This document shows, in pieces, positions 22,560-30,356 of a DNA stretch of 31,131 nt; positions within the stretch are counted from its first letter, which is position 1; each line of letters begins with the position of its first letter. Location of the stretch: assembly GCA_964624625.1 (NCBI GenBank), contig CAZUXW010000034.1:1-31131 (forward strand), written 5' to 3'. The translations under genes were made by a program, and so were the position numbers. The notes under the pieces are model-generated. The model did not search any database. It was not told the DNA's origin and worked only from the letters and a program-made list of their open reading frames with translations. This stretch comes from PALSA-1180 sp964624625 (GTDB taxonomy: Bacteria > Oederibacteriota > Muellerivitia > Muellerivitales > Muellerivitaceae).

Positions 22560-23795
22560 TCAGGGAAAAGATTCCCAAACAATCGTGGAAGGCGCGGGAT
22601 TGCTGTAGGTGGGAACGTCCAAGCCGAAGACATATCCCCCGCCCTTGGAAAAGCGTGTTTTCAACAAATCGTAAATGTTCGTCGGACAGCAGGTTACTCC
22701 CGGCGCCGCTCCGACCCAAGTGGACTTGCTCGCCGCGTGGGTGGTCACGCTGAAAACCTGCAGGTCACTGCCGTTGGTCGCGGCGATATTGGCCGAATCA
22801 GGGGAAAAACCCGCCGAGGTGGGATAGGCTCCCGTGGCGAATGAACCGTAGGTGTTGTTGATATTGGTCGTGAAGATATCAAAAATAGTGTACCCGCCGC
22901 CGTTGCCCCCGCCGTTGACCCAAACCAAATGATTTTGATCGGGCGATATGCTCATGTCCTCCCCGTTCGACGTGTAGGTCCCGCTGGCCGTGAACTGGGT
23001 GGATAGGGCGTAAGTGCCGGTGTTAAAGGCGAATTGGTAGGTCGTGCAGTTGGAGCATCCATCCGCCCCCACGTAAAGGGTGGTCCCGGCCGAACTGCAG
23101 GCGATGTAGGCGTCCGCGTTGAAGGAACCCATGGAAAAAGAACTCAGGACCGTGTTGCTGTTCCCGTCGATGTAACTGATGTACTCGTTGGGCCAGTTGT
23201 AATTGGTGGTCAAGGTCACGAAAAACCTGCCGTTATTCGCCGCGGCCAAGTGGACGCCTTCCGCCGGCAGCATGATGTTGGTGACCGTCCCGTTGTTTAA
23301 ATCCACCTTGGCCACGAAGGACGCGCCGGTGAGGACCGCGTATAAAAATCCGGTCGTCGGGTCATAGGCCAATTCCCCCGGAACCGCGCTGAGCTGGTAG
23401 CTGCTTCCCACGATGCCATAGAGGGCGTTGACCGCCTGGATTTTGTTGGTCGTCAAGTCGCCGTACAGCATCCAGCCGTCGCACAGGGGAATCATTTGCG
23501 TGGCGTAATGGATGCCGTAGGATCCGGAACCGGTTTTCAAGGGGGCCGTTTCGGAGGAGCAATAGATGTTCATGGGCGGAGGAGTCAGTCCCGCCGTGAA
23601 GGTCGGGGTTACCGTCGGGGTGTTGCTGGGGGTCCTGGTAGGCGTTCCGGTTTTCGTCGGGCTATTGGTGAAGACCGGCGTGTTGGTGGGCACCGCCAAG
23701 GGGCCTAAAGTGTAGGTCTTCTGGCAGGCGGTTGAGGTCAGCATCAACGAGAGGGACCAAATGGCGGCGAGGACAAAAAATATATTTTTTTTCAT
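22560..23795 (-). CDS. Thr/Pro-rich probable lipoprotein with beta-propeller-like body
   Basis: 411 aa. MKKN is followed by a hydrophobic signal segment ending LMLTSTACQ, which would make Cys the lipidated residue, though Ser at -3 is not the usual Leu/Val. A short Thr/Pro linker follows (TNTPVFTNSPTKTGTPTRTP), then ~300 residues in repeated short beta units (e.g. ELAYDPTTGFLYAVLTGASF, HLAAANNGRFFVTL, DMSISPDQNHLVWVNGG, SAGFSPDSANIAATNGSD), like YVTN/SMP-30 or WD40-type propellers. I chose the ATG at 23795, with GGGG nearby, over an in-frame upstream Met that would precede the signal. Envelope location is likely; binding partner or activity is unknown. Confidence 0.78.
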   Translation of the reverse strand: MKKNIFFVLAAIWSLSLMLTSTACQKTYTLGPLAVPTNTPVFTNSPTKTGTPTRTPSNTPTVTPTFTAGLTPPPMNIYCSSETAPLKTGSGSYGIHYATQMIPLCDGWMLYGDLTTNKIQAVNALYGIVGSSYQLSAVPGELAYDPTTGFLYAVLTGASFVAKVDLNNGTVTNIMLPAEGVHLAAANNGRFFVTLTTNYNWPNEYISYIDGNSNTVLSSFSMGSFNADAYIACSSAGTTLYVGADGCSNCTTYQFAFNTGTYALSTQFTASGTYTSNGEDMSISPDQNHLVWVNGGGNGGGYTIFDIFTTNINNTYGSFATGAYPTSAGFSPDSANIAATNGSDLQVFSVTTHAASKSTWVGAAPGVTCCPTNIYDLLKTRFSKGGGYVFGLDVPTYSNPAPSTIVWESFP

Positions 23796-23828
23796 ACGAA
23801 CCCCGATAACCGGCGAAGATTGAGAAAA

Positions 23829-23858
23829 ATTATACTCTAACCCAAACCCATATGACCA
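23829..23858 (-). promoter_or_regulatory. Promoter for the Thr/Pro-rich lipoprotein gene
   Basis: On the minus strand TGGTCA (23858-23853), 18 bases, then a perfect TATAAT (23834-23829). The start point would be near 23822, about 27 bases before the ATG. The -35 box matches four of six. Confidence 0.5.
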
Positions 23859-23889
23859 AAATCCATCTCCAACCAATAACCGTTAAACC

Positions 23890-23937
23890 CTATAAAAAAA
23901 GCCCTTTAAACTGTTTCCCGATTTTTATTTCGGAAAC
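23890..23937 (-). terminator. Possible terminator after the GT9 gene
   Basis: A GTTTCCGA-type stem with one bulge (23913-23937), then on the minus strand a short GGGC and a run of seven T (about 23892-23900). The T-run is 10-15 bases from the stem, so the signal is weak. Confidence 0.35.
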
Positions 23938-23961
23938 ACGAAAACCGGGTGACGCCGGATT

Positions 23962-25005
23962 TCAATCTTTATTTTCCAAAAAGGTTTTCACTTCCGCCAC
24001 CACGTCCTCGACCTGGATTTCCGCCATGCAGAAATAACCGTCATCCCTCTTGCAGTCGTAACTTTTGCAGGGCGAGCAGGCGGGATGCTTGGTCAGGACC
24101 TTCACTTTCGGCCCCCAGGGCTTCCAAACCTCCACCTCGTTGGCAGCGGAAAAAAGGCTCACCACCGGCACCCCGCAGGCTGCCGCCAGGTGGGTGGAGC
24201 CGGAATCACATCCGATAAACACCTGGCAACGACGGATCACCACCGCCATCTGACGCAGGGTGAGCTTCCCCACCAAATTGATGACAGGGCATTCCAATCC
24301 ATCCACCACCTCATGGGCGAAGGCGGAATCCTGCTCGCCCCCGAGGATCAGGATGTCGGCCTGGGTCAGGGCGTGGAGCTCGTGGATTAAAACCTCAAAG
24401 CTCTCTTCCCTCCACCGCTTGGAAGGCGTGGCCGCGCCGATATGGACGGCGATGCGGGGGGTGCCTGGCAGGAGTTCTTGGGCCGGCAGGTAATGCTCCG
24501 CCGTTTTCTTGTCATGCTCATCGAACCATATTTCCAATTCCCGCGACCCGCCGGTCACTCCCACCGCTTGGAGCAATTGGAGGTTCCTGTCCAATTGGTG
24601 GAGTTGGGAATCCGGCGGGGAAACCTTGTCGGTCAGAAACCGGCTTACCCAGCCCAGGTCGTAGCCCGTGCGCCTGGCCGCGCCCGACCATCCCGTCACC
24701 AGGGGGTCCAGGCGGTTTTGATAGCGGAAATTCAGGACCCATCCAGCCTTGTTGGCCCTGAGGAACTTGATGAGTTTCCAGGCGGATCTCCAACGGTCCG
24801 AAAGGGGCCAGCCCGGCAGGAGCCAAAGGGCGTCATAGATGACGACTTCATCAAAGTAGGGACAGGCCTTGGCCAGCTCCGCCACGTCGGAAGGGACCAC
24901 CACCGTGACCCGGTCCTCCGGATAGGCCTGGCGCAGGGCCCGGTAGGAGGGAATGCCCAGGATGAAATCGCCGATTCGGTCGAGACGGAGGAGGATGATT
25001 TCCAT
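23962..25005 (-). CDS. Glycosyltransferase family 9 (heptosyltransferase-like)
   Basis: GT-B enzyme of the ADP-heptose:LPS heptosyltransferase family, about 347 aa. N-terminal LLRLDRIGDFILGIPSYRAL is the family signature. The C-terminal donor site includes IAVHIGAATPSKRW, NLVGKLTLRQMAVVIRRC and the conserved IGCDSGSTHLAAACGVPVVSLF. Near the end it has a Cys-rich segment (CSPCKSYDC ... YFC) seen in many GT9 members. I prefer the ATG at 25005; an in-frame TTG at 25011 is an alternative and neither has a strong ribosome site. It implies a core-oligosaccharide-like outer-membrane glycan, though GT9 also occurs in other surface glycan pathways. It lies between two Thr/Pro-rich protein genes. Confidence 0.9.
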   Translation of the reverse strand: MEIILLRLDRIGDFILGIPSYRALRQAYPEDRVTVVVPSDVAELAKACPYFDEVVIYDALWLLPGWPLSDRWRSAWKLIKFLRANKAGWVLNFRYQNRLDPLVTGWSGAARRTGYDLGWVSRFLTDKVSPPDSQLHQLDRNLQLLQAVGVTGGSRELEIWFDEHDKKTAEHYLPAQELLPGTPRIAVHIGAATPSKRWREESFEVLIHELHALTQADILILGGEQDSAFAHEVVDGLECPVINLVGKLTLRQMAVVIRRCQVFIGCDSGSTHLAAACGVPVVSLFSAANEVEVWKPWGPKVKVLTKHPACSPCKSYDCKRDDGYFCMAEIQVEDVVAEVKTFLENKD

Positions 25006-25021
25006 AACCAAAACATTTTAA

Positions 25022-25198
25022 CCGCGAAGGCCCGAAGAACACGAAGAAAATCAATTTTGCCACGGATGAACACGGATTAACACGGATGGAATGGACTCCT
25101 GAATAAAAACAGCTAAATCCCAAAGGGTTTTAAAAATCAAAAAGGCCTTTTGTTTATCTGAGTTCATCCTTGTTCATCTATGGCGAACAGCCTTTGGG
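25022..25198. repeat. Nested inverted repeats between surface protein and GT9 genes
   Basis: GCCACGGATGAACACGGATT (25060) and its relic inverse TTCATCCTTGTTCATCTATG (ending ~25182), inside an outer CCCAAAGG/CCTTTGGG pair. The centre holds the 12-bp palindrome AAAAGGCCTTTT (25140-25151). An ACCGCGAAGGCCCGAAGAAC element of the other repeat class lies at 25020-25040. No gene is visible. Confidence 0.72.
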
Positions 25199-28156
25199 TT
25201 ACCTTAATACAATCACTTTGATCGTCTTGCGGGCCGGGGCGCCGGTGGCGGGGTCCACGCCGTCCAACAGGATCAAATAAATCCCCGAAGCCACCGCCTG
25301 GCCCTGGCCGTTGGTCAGGTCCCACGACGCCTGGCCCCGGGACGTCCTCAGGGACCTCACCTTTTCGCCGCCGATCGAATAAACCCTCACGAAACTCCGC
25401 TCATCCACCGGGCTCGAGCCCAGCCAAGCGGAAAAGAGGATGGTATCCCCCGGCCTGGCGAGATTGGGCTGGGCCCTCAATTGAACCGATGTGGTTTGCC
25501 CCTCGGGCCCGATGTAAATATCCTTTTCCCTTCGGGCGGAGGTTCCATCGGTAAAAACCTGGGTCAGCACCAAATGATAAAAACCATTGGGCACGATTTT
25601 TCCGGCCCCGTTGGTGGCGTCCCAAACCACGGCGGCTTGGCCATTCACATAGAGGGTGAGGCTCCCCCCGATCCCCGTCTGGGCTTGGAGGAAGGAGGAG
25701 GCCGTGAAATCGATGGATTGGGGCGGCAAGACCGGCAGCAGGCCGCAGAGGCTCCGGACCAACTCACCGCGGGAATCAAAAATGGCCAGCGTTTCCCCTC
25801 CGCAACCGGAAATCCCGGTCGGGGAAACCGTCGGCGTATCGGTGGGTGTCTCGGTCGCTCCGTTTAAACCGGTGGAAGTCGGGGTGACCGAGGGTGTATT
25901 CGTCGGCGTCAGGGTGGGACTCCGGCTGGCGGTCAAGGACGGGGTCGCGGAAGCCGTGGACGTCAGGCTCTCGCTGGGCGTGTTCGTCGGACTGGGAGAG
26001 GGCGTGGCGGAGGGCGACAAGGTGGGCGTTTGGCTGGGGCTGTTGGTGACGGTCAAGGTTGGCGTGTTGCTGGCCGTGGCGGTTTCCGTTGAAAGCAAGG
26101 TATCCGTTGGCGTCGAAGAAGGCGTCGCCGAGGGAGTCGTCGTCATCGAATCCGTGGGCGTGGAAGTATGGCTGAGGGTTGGAGTCGGTGTATAGGAAGG
26201 CGTCGGTGTCAAGGTCGGGGTCCAGCTGTAAGTCGGCGTGAAGCTGTGGGTCGGGGCGGGAGTATAAGTGCCGGTTCCCGGCGGCAGGGTCTCGGTCATC
26301 GTCGGAGTTTGGGTGGCGGTCAAGGTGGGCGTGTAGGAATAGGTTGGGGTGAAGCTCAGGGTGGGCGTAAAAGAAGGGGTCAAGGTATCCGTCAATCCCG
26401 GAGTCGAGGTGAAGGTGCCGGGGGGCAAGGTTGACGTCGGCGTCGGGGTGATCGTTGGCGTGTAGGAAGGGGTGGGACTATAGGTAAAGGTATCCGTGTA
26501 AGAGGGCGTGAAGCTATAGGTCAAAGTTGGGGAGAGGGTCGGCGTAAAAGTATCCGTAAGAACCGGCGTCTCCGTCGGGGAGTTGGAGGCGGTGGGGGTT
26601 GCTGTTTCGGTCCCAGTGGCGGTCAAGGTGGCCGAGGGAGTCTCGGTCGCCGAATCGGTCGAGGTATTGGTGGACGTCACCGTAGGGCTCAGGGTTGCCG
26701 TATCGGTCGCCGTTGAGGTGGGGGTTTTGCTGGAAGTGTCGGTTGGGCTTGGGCTGGGTGTGTCCGTAGGACTGGACGTAGCCGTTTCCGTCGGCGTCAT
26801 GGTCGGCGTCCGGCTGGGCGTNNNNNNNNNNNNNNNNNNNNNNNNNNNNNNNNNNNNNNNNNNNNNNNNNNNNNNNNNNNNNNNNNNNNNNNNNNNNNNN
26901 NNNNNNNNNNNNNNNNNNNNNTTGCTGGCGGTATTGGTCGGCGTCGCGGTGGGGCTCGGCGTGGGGCTATCGGTCAAGGTCGGGGACGGAGTCCTGCTGG
27001 GAGTGGGACTCGGCGTATTCGTCGGGGTAGTTGTCGGCGAATTGGTCCCGGTATGGGTCAAGGAAGGGGTTGGGGTCGGAGTCCTTGTCGGTGAATTCGT
27101 CGCCGTATTACTGGGAGTGGGCGTACAGGCCAGGATGACCGTCGTGACGGCGTTGGAAGCCGCGCTGTTTTTGGGTGTCCCGCTATCCACCGCCGCGCTA
27201 TTGACCAGGGTGATGCCGCAATTACCCACCGTGCCGGTCACCGTCAAGACCGCGCTGGCGCCGGCGGCCAGGTTGCCCAAGGTCCAAACCACGTTTTGCC
27301 CAACCACCGCCGGCGAGCCGCTGGAAGAGGTGTAAGTCAATCCCGCCGGCAGGACGTCGGTCACCGTGACGCCGTAAGCCTGAGGGTACTCCACGATGGA
27401 AACGTTGTCGAAACGGACCGTGCTCCCGTCGTTGGATTGGAGGCCAGCCTGTCCCGTGGGAATGGAAAAGGCCGTGGTGCCGGAAACAACTTGGGTCCCA
27501 TTGACGGAAAGTTTCAAGGTCACGGGCCCCGTTCCCGTCACCTCGAATTTTACCGTGTTCCAGGCGTTGGCGTTGATCACCGCGCTGCCATTGGCCACGT
27601 TGTGGAAAGTGGCGGTGCCGTTATCCCAATAGTCCACCGACACGTTGTTGGCGGTCCCGGCGCTGATGATGGTTTGATAGTTGGACCCGTTGACCGTGGC
27701 GGTCCCGTTGAACCGAAAAAGCAGGACGCCGTCCTGGGCCCCGCCTGCCCCGATTTTCATGTCCGCCTGGATGTAGCCGTCCCCGGTTTGTCCGGAGCAA
27801 TTGTTGAGCAAATAGGGGTAGTTTCCCGCGACCGCCACTCCCTGGGCCGCCTGGCTTCCCGCCGCCGTGGGCCCATTGTCGGAAATTAAAGTCCAGGTCC
27901 CTCCCGAACTCACCCAACCCGTGGGAAAGGAGCCAAGGGCTCCGCTCTCGAAAGTTTCAGAGCAGGTGGAATTAACCGACGCGTTGGAGTAGGTAAGATT
28001 GTAGGTGACGGCGTTTCCCGGGGAGGCGGCGCCGCTGTTGACGGTTTTGGAAAGGGAGATTTGGGCAGACGCGCCAAGGGGCAGGAGTAAAAAACCCGAG
28101 GCCGATACCCAAAAGGTGAAATAAACGGAAATAAGTTTGAAAGTTTTACGCCTCAT
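25199..28156 (-). CDS. Very large secreted Thr/Pro-rich surface protein (DUF11-LamG-like-TP linker-FlgD-like), interrupted by an assembly gap
   Basis: At least 985 aa plus unknown sequence under the N run (26822-26921). A signal peptide ends ASA|Q at about residue 32. Residues 33-61 (SLSKTVNSGAASPGNAVTYN) begin a DUF11-type surface repeat, 66-258 form a LamG/concanavalin-like beta domain (ETFESGALGSFPTGW ... STVRFDNVSIVEY), and 261-340 complete the DUF11 fold (GVTVTDVLPAGLTYTSSSGS; WTLGNLAAGASAVLTVTGT). A ~440-residue (T/S-x-T-P) linker follows. The last ~220 residues hold two FlgD-like Ig domains (VWDATNGAGKIVPNGFYHLV and ASWDLTNGQGQAVASGIYLI), usual at the C-terminus of exported proteins in Bacteroidetes-like and candidate-phylum bacteria. 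The ATG at 28156 lacks a strong ribosome site; GTG at 28159 is the alternative. Likely an adhesin or stalk-like cell-surface protein; the ligand is unknown. Confidence 0.85.
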   Translation of the reverse strand: MRRKTFKLISVYFTFWVSASGFLLLPLGASAQISLSKTVNSGAASPGNAVTYNLTYSNASVNSTCSETFESGALGSFPTGWVSSGGTWTLISDNGPTAAGSQAAQGVAVAGNYPYLLNNCSGQTGDGYIQADMKIGAGGAQDGVLLFRFNGTATVNGSNYQTIISAGTANNVSVDYWDNGTATFHNVANGSAVINANAWNTVKFEVTGTGPVTLKLSVNGTQVVSGTTAFSIPTGQAGLQSNDGSTVRFDNVSIVEYPQAYGVTVTDVLPAGLTYTSSSGSPAVVGQNVVWTLGNLAAGASAVLTVTGTVGNCGITLVNSAAVDSGTPKNSAASNAVTTVILACTPTPSNTATNSPTRTPTPTPSLTHTGTNSPTTTPTNTPSPTPSRTPSPTLTDSPTPSPTATPTNTASXXXXXXXXXXXXXXXXXXXXXXXXXXXXXXXXXXTPSRTPTMTPTETATSSPTDTPSPSPTDTSSKTPTSTATDTATLSPTVTSTNTSTDSATETPSATLTATGTETATPTASNSPTETPVLTDTFTPTLSPTLTYSFTPSYTDTFTYSPTPSYTPTITPTPTSTLPPGTFTSTPGLTDTLTPSFTPTLSFTPTYSYTPTLTATQTPTMTETLPPGTGTYTPAPTHSFTPTYSWTPTLTPTPSYTPTPTLSHTSTPTDSMTTTPSATPSSTPTDTLLSTETATASNTPTLTVTNSPSQTPTLSPSATPSPSPTNTPSESLTSTASATPSLTASRSPTLTPTNTPSVTPTSTGLNGATETPTDTPTVSPTGISGCGGETLAIFDSRGELVRSLCGLLPVLPPQSIDFTASSFLQAQTGIGGSLTLYVNGQAAVVWDATNGAGKIVPNGFYHLVLTQVFTDGTSARREKDIYIGPEGQTTSVQLRAQPNLARPGDTILFSAWLGSSPVDERSFVRVYSIGGEKVRSLRTSRGQASWDLTNGQGQAVASGIYLILLDGVDPATGAPARKTIKVIVLR
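25800..27127. repeat. Low-complexity Thr/Pro-coding tract with N gap
   Basis: A quasi-periodic tract whose minus strand encodes (S/T)-P-T-x units. It includes a 47-residue spaced duplication starting at two LPPGT segments (STLPPGT and ETLPPGT). The 100-N gap lies inside it, as expected if a repetitive array could not be assembled. Its antisense strand produces long Val/Gly-rich open frames that are not genes. Confidence 0.85.
26822..26921. other. Assembly gap, 100 N
   Basis: Exactly 100 N, a conventional placeholder for a gap of unknown size. The Thr/Pro frame happens to agree on both sides. The true length of the surface protein is therefore unknown. Confidence 0.98.
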
Positions 28157-28425
28157 CACGTGACGACATCCCCGATAGTGTTGAAAAGGTGTGGTAAAAA
28201 AATAGGGGGATACTTCTTATAAAATTCCCCTGCGGTAAAGTCCGATAATTATACCTTGCCGGGTTTTTTACACCACAGAGGGACGTTGAAATTAAAGAAA
28301 ATAAATGCCGGTGGTAGGGGCAAAAAAAACGATCCACAAGATATAGTGAAGACTCATTCCTGAAGGCAAGCTGCCAAGAAAGGTTCAACCACCAAGGCGC
28401 CCAGGGCTTGGTGGTGAAAAGTTTT
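28157..28425. promoter_or_regulatory. Leader region of the large surface protein plus repeat hairpin
   Basis: 269 bases without a gene. On the minus strand a perfect TATAAT (28253-28248) lies about 90 bases before the surface-protein start, without a good -35. An imperfect GGGGAATT...TATCCCC hairpin (about 28204-28230) follows in the leader. TTCAACCACCAAG / CTTGGTGGTGAA (28384-28418) is a repeat-derived hairpin starting 7 bases after the stop of the upstream zinc-ribbon gene, where it could act as a terminator. CCACAGAGGGACG near 28273 is a remnant of the other repeat class. Confidence 0.45.
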
Positions 28426-29043
28426 TCACTTTGCCTTATGCGCGTCCTCGACCATCATCTGGATCGTTTCCAACTCTCCCCCGTCGCACCAGACGGCTCC
28501 GCATTCCAGGTTGGAGCAATGGTCGACCACCACCTGCGTGAGCATGGAATGGATTCCCTTGGCCATCAGGCTCTGGCACAAGGGACACTTTATCTCCGGA
28601 TAGGAGTCCCTTTCCTTCAAGGTTCCCCTCTGGGAATCGCGCCACACCCTGGCTTTATGAATTTCCTCCGCCGTGAAGGTTTTTTCCTCGCGGGTGATGA
28701 TCCGCTCCAGCACTCCCGCCCCCAATAGGTAGCCTTTACAGAAGGAACATTGCACCGCTTCGCTTCCCTCATAATTAACCGGCAGCAGGGAAACCTTGCA
28801 CCTGGGGCAGGCGCTGGCCGGAACCCCTCCCTGGACCCTCGATTGGAACAAGGGCGTTAATAGGGAAGCTTCGGAGGCCTTCATCACATTCTGGCTCCCG
28901 GCGGGACAAACCCAGGTCGCTGGTTCGAGCAACCCCATGGCCAACAGCTGGTCCGGCTGGTAGGGACCCACCCATTGGTTCCCCTGGTAGGCTAAAAAAC
29001 CCTGGCTTGGGGCGGTCGGTCCCGGGCTTTGCGCGGCCGGCGC
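28426..29043 (-). CDS. GYF-like plus double zf-TFIIB zinc-ribbon protein, 5' end lost in gap (probably the C-terminus of the M48 protein)
   Basis: The frame is open from the N gap to the stop, 205 codons. It begins APAAQSPGPTAPSQG, a Pro/Ala linker, then GFLAYQGNQWVGPYQPDQLL and LEPATWVCPAGSQ, which fit a GYF_2 domain (W-x-G-P-x-x-x-x-x-L ... T-W-V). Two zinc ribbons of the zf-TFIIB type follow: CPRC ... CSFCKGYLL, and CPLC ... CSNLECGAVWCDGGELE. A GTG at 28971 could start a shorter protein, but it would cut the GYF-like domain and has no ribosome site. The same Pro/Ala character flanks the other side of the gap, at the end of the M48 gene, so I infer one split gene. Role: probably protein binding or regulation of the membrane protease. 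Confidence 0.75.
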   Translation of the reverse strand, partial: APAAQSPGPTAPSQGFLAYQGNQWVGPYQPDQLLAMGLLEPATWVCPAGSQNVMKASEASLLTPLFQSRVQGGVPASACPRCKVSLLPVNYEGSEAVQCSFCKGYLLGAGVLERIITREEKTFTAEEIHKARVWRDSQRGTLKERDSYPEIKCPLCQSLMAKGIHSMLTQVVVDHCSNLECGAVWCDGGELETIQMMVEDAHKAK

Positions 29044-29143
29044 NNNNNNNNNNNNNNNNNNNNNNNNNNNNNNNNNNNNNNNNNNNNNNNNNNNNNNNNN
29101 NNNNNNNNNNNNNNNNNNNNNNNNNNNNNNNNNNNNNNNNNNN
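29044..29143. other. Assembly gap, 100 N
   Basis: Exactly 100 N, again a gap of unknown size. It sits in a Pro/Ala-rich coding stretch: KEAEAP enters the gap and APAAQSPGP leaves it. Reading the M48 frame straight through 100 N gives a short Arg-rich end at 28992, which I regard as a frame artefact. Confidence 0.97.
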
Positions 29144-30233
29144 CCGGCGCCTCCGCTTCCTTCACGGCCCCGGGCTTATCCGCCGCTTCCTCTTTCCGGT
29201 CCAAATCCTGGAGAACCCCGATATCCGCCTTGGCCCAGCCCAGGAGCTTGGAAATTCTTCGGGAAACCGGGGGATGGTCGCTGAATAAATCCGGGAAAAA
29301 ACCCTCGGACTCATCCCATTCCGAATCCTGGGGGTTCATGATAAACAGCGAGGCGTAGGTGTTCGGCAGGCCGCCCCGGAATCGCCGGGATATTTTGTAC
29401 AGGCTTTCCGCCAGGGAGAGGGGGTCCTTGCACATGGCCACACCGTCCGCGTCGGCCAGATATTCCCTTTCCCGCGAAATGGCCATGAAGACCAGCTTGG
29501 TGATGAAATATCCGATCCCCGAGATGATCCAGAGGATCAAGACCGCCGCCCAGAGGGTTCCGCTGCTGGTGGAAGATTTCCCGTCGCTCCCCAAATCCGC
29601 TTTCATGCCCTGGCTCAAGGCCTCGTTGGTGGAGCCGAAAAACCCGAAAAGGAAACAGGCCGTGGTCACCAGCTTGGAATCCTCATGCACCAGGTGGGCG
29701 GCCTCATGGGCCACCACCGCCGAGAGTTCCGGACGGGTCAACTTGGAAAGGAGGCCGTCGGTGACGCCGATCGCGGACTGGCCCTGGCCGTCCTGGAGGG
29801 AAAAGGCGTTGCAGCCGGGAGAGGAAAGGACGACCGGACGGATTCCGTGGATTCCCGTTGCGGCCTCCGCTTCCCCCACCAGGTTGATGAATTGGAGGTG
29901 GTAGCTGTCATGCGGGTCCGCCGGTTTGGCCCCCAGGGAGCTCAACAAATCTTCCAGCCTTTTATTCCGGGCCGAGAAAAAGTGGAAGACCGCCAACAAC
30001 ACGGCCAAGGGGGTTCCCCACTCCACCGGCAGCAGGAGGCTGGGGGGACCGGGCTTCCCGAATTCGGGAAACTGGGCCTGAAGCCAGAGGGCGAAGAAAA
30101 GGTGGACCGCGACGGCCAGCAGGTCCAGGAAGACCACGTAGAGGAATACCAGCAGGATGAAAAAATAAAAAGTCGCCCGGCGGGTGCGCCGCTTGGCCTC
30201 GAAAACCGTTTCCTCAGGAAGGGAATAGAACAA
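29144..30233 (-). CDS. M48-family membrane zinc metalloprotease (HtpX/Ste24-like), 3' end in gap
   Basis: Membrane protease, 363 residues visible before the N gap. Two hydrophobic segments at the N-terminus (22-50 and 64-86), then the zinc motif HEAAH (176-180), membrane segments around 190-200 and 228-250, the third-ligand segment EREYLADADG (255-264), and DHPPVSRRISKL (319-330), which is typical of M48B proteases. The cytoplasmic tail is acidic and Pro/Ala-rich. The start is TTG with GAGG seven bases upstream. It follows lemA, a recurrent LemA-M48 pairing in bacteria. The family acts in membrane protein quality control; here the C-terminus probably carries the GYF-like and zinc-ribbon domains seen beyond the gap. 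Confidence 0.9.
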
Positions 30234-30253
30234 GGCTAAACCTCAATAACCTA

Positions 30254-30352
30254 TTTGCCACAGATGAACAGGGATGAACACAGATAAACCTAAATATTTT
30301 CCGTTCGAAGCCTTAAAGCCAACCCTGTTAATCCCTGTTCATCCGTGGCGAT
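30254..30352. repeat. Dispersed inverted repeat between lemA and M48 gene
   Basis: GCCACAGATGAACAGGGATG (30257) faces CCCTGTTCATCCGTGGC (to ~30349), pairing over more than 20 positions with few mismatches. On the minus strand it begins 7 bases after the lemA stop codon. The gap holds no gene. Confidence 0.8.
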
Positions 30353-30356
30353 ATTT

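Noticed and set aside
22415..22753. 112-aa plus-strand open frame after the pseudouridine synthase gene
   Set aside because: It overlaps that gene's end and runs antisense through the end of the propeller-protein gene; no recognisable domain.
26270..26435. LPPGT segments as sortase signals
   Set aside because: The order is L-P-P-G-T, not LPxTG; they are internal, and no hydrophobic-plus-basic tail follows.
25800..27127. Possible CRISPR or tandem-repeat array
   Set aside because: Repeats are short, variable and codon-phased, with no constant repeat-spacer pattern and no cas genes.
26583..27335. Val/Gly-rich plus-strand open frames opposite the Thr/Pro tract
   Set aside because: They are the reverse complement of TPT codons, with no start signal, and run through the N gap.
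28915..28945. GGTTCGAGCAACC as a tRNA T-arm
   Set aside because: It lies inside the zinc-ribbon coding frame and no acceptor or anticodon stems can be built around it.
28992..29043. Arg-rich C-terminus of the M48 frame after the gap
   Set aside because: It depends on the gap being exactly 100 bases. The alternative frame, which carries the GYF-like and zinc-ribbon domains, is open to the gap edge and much more protein-like.
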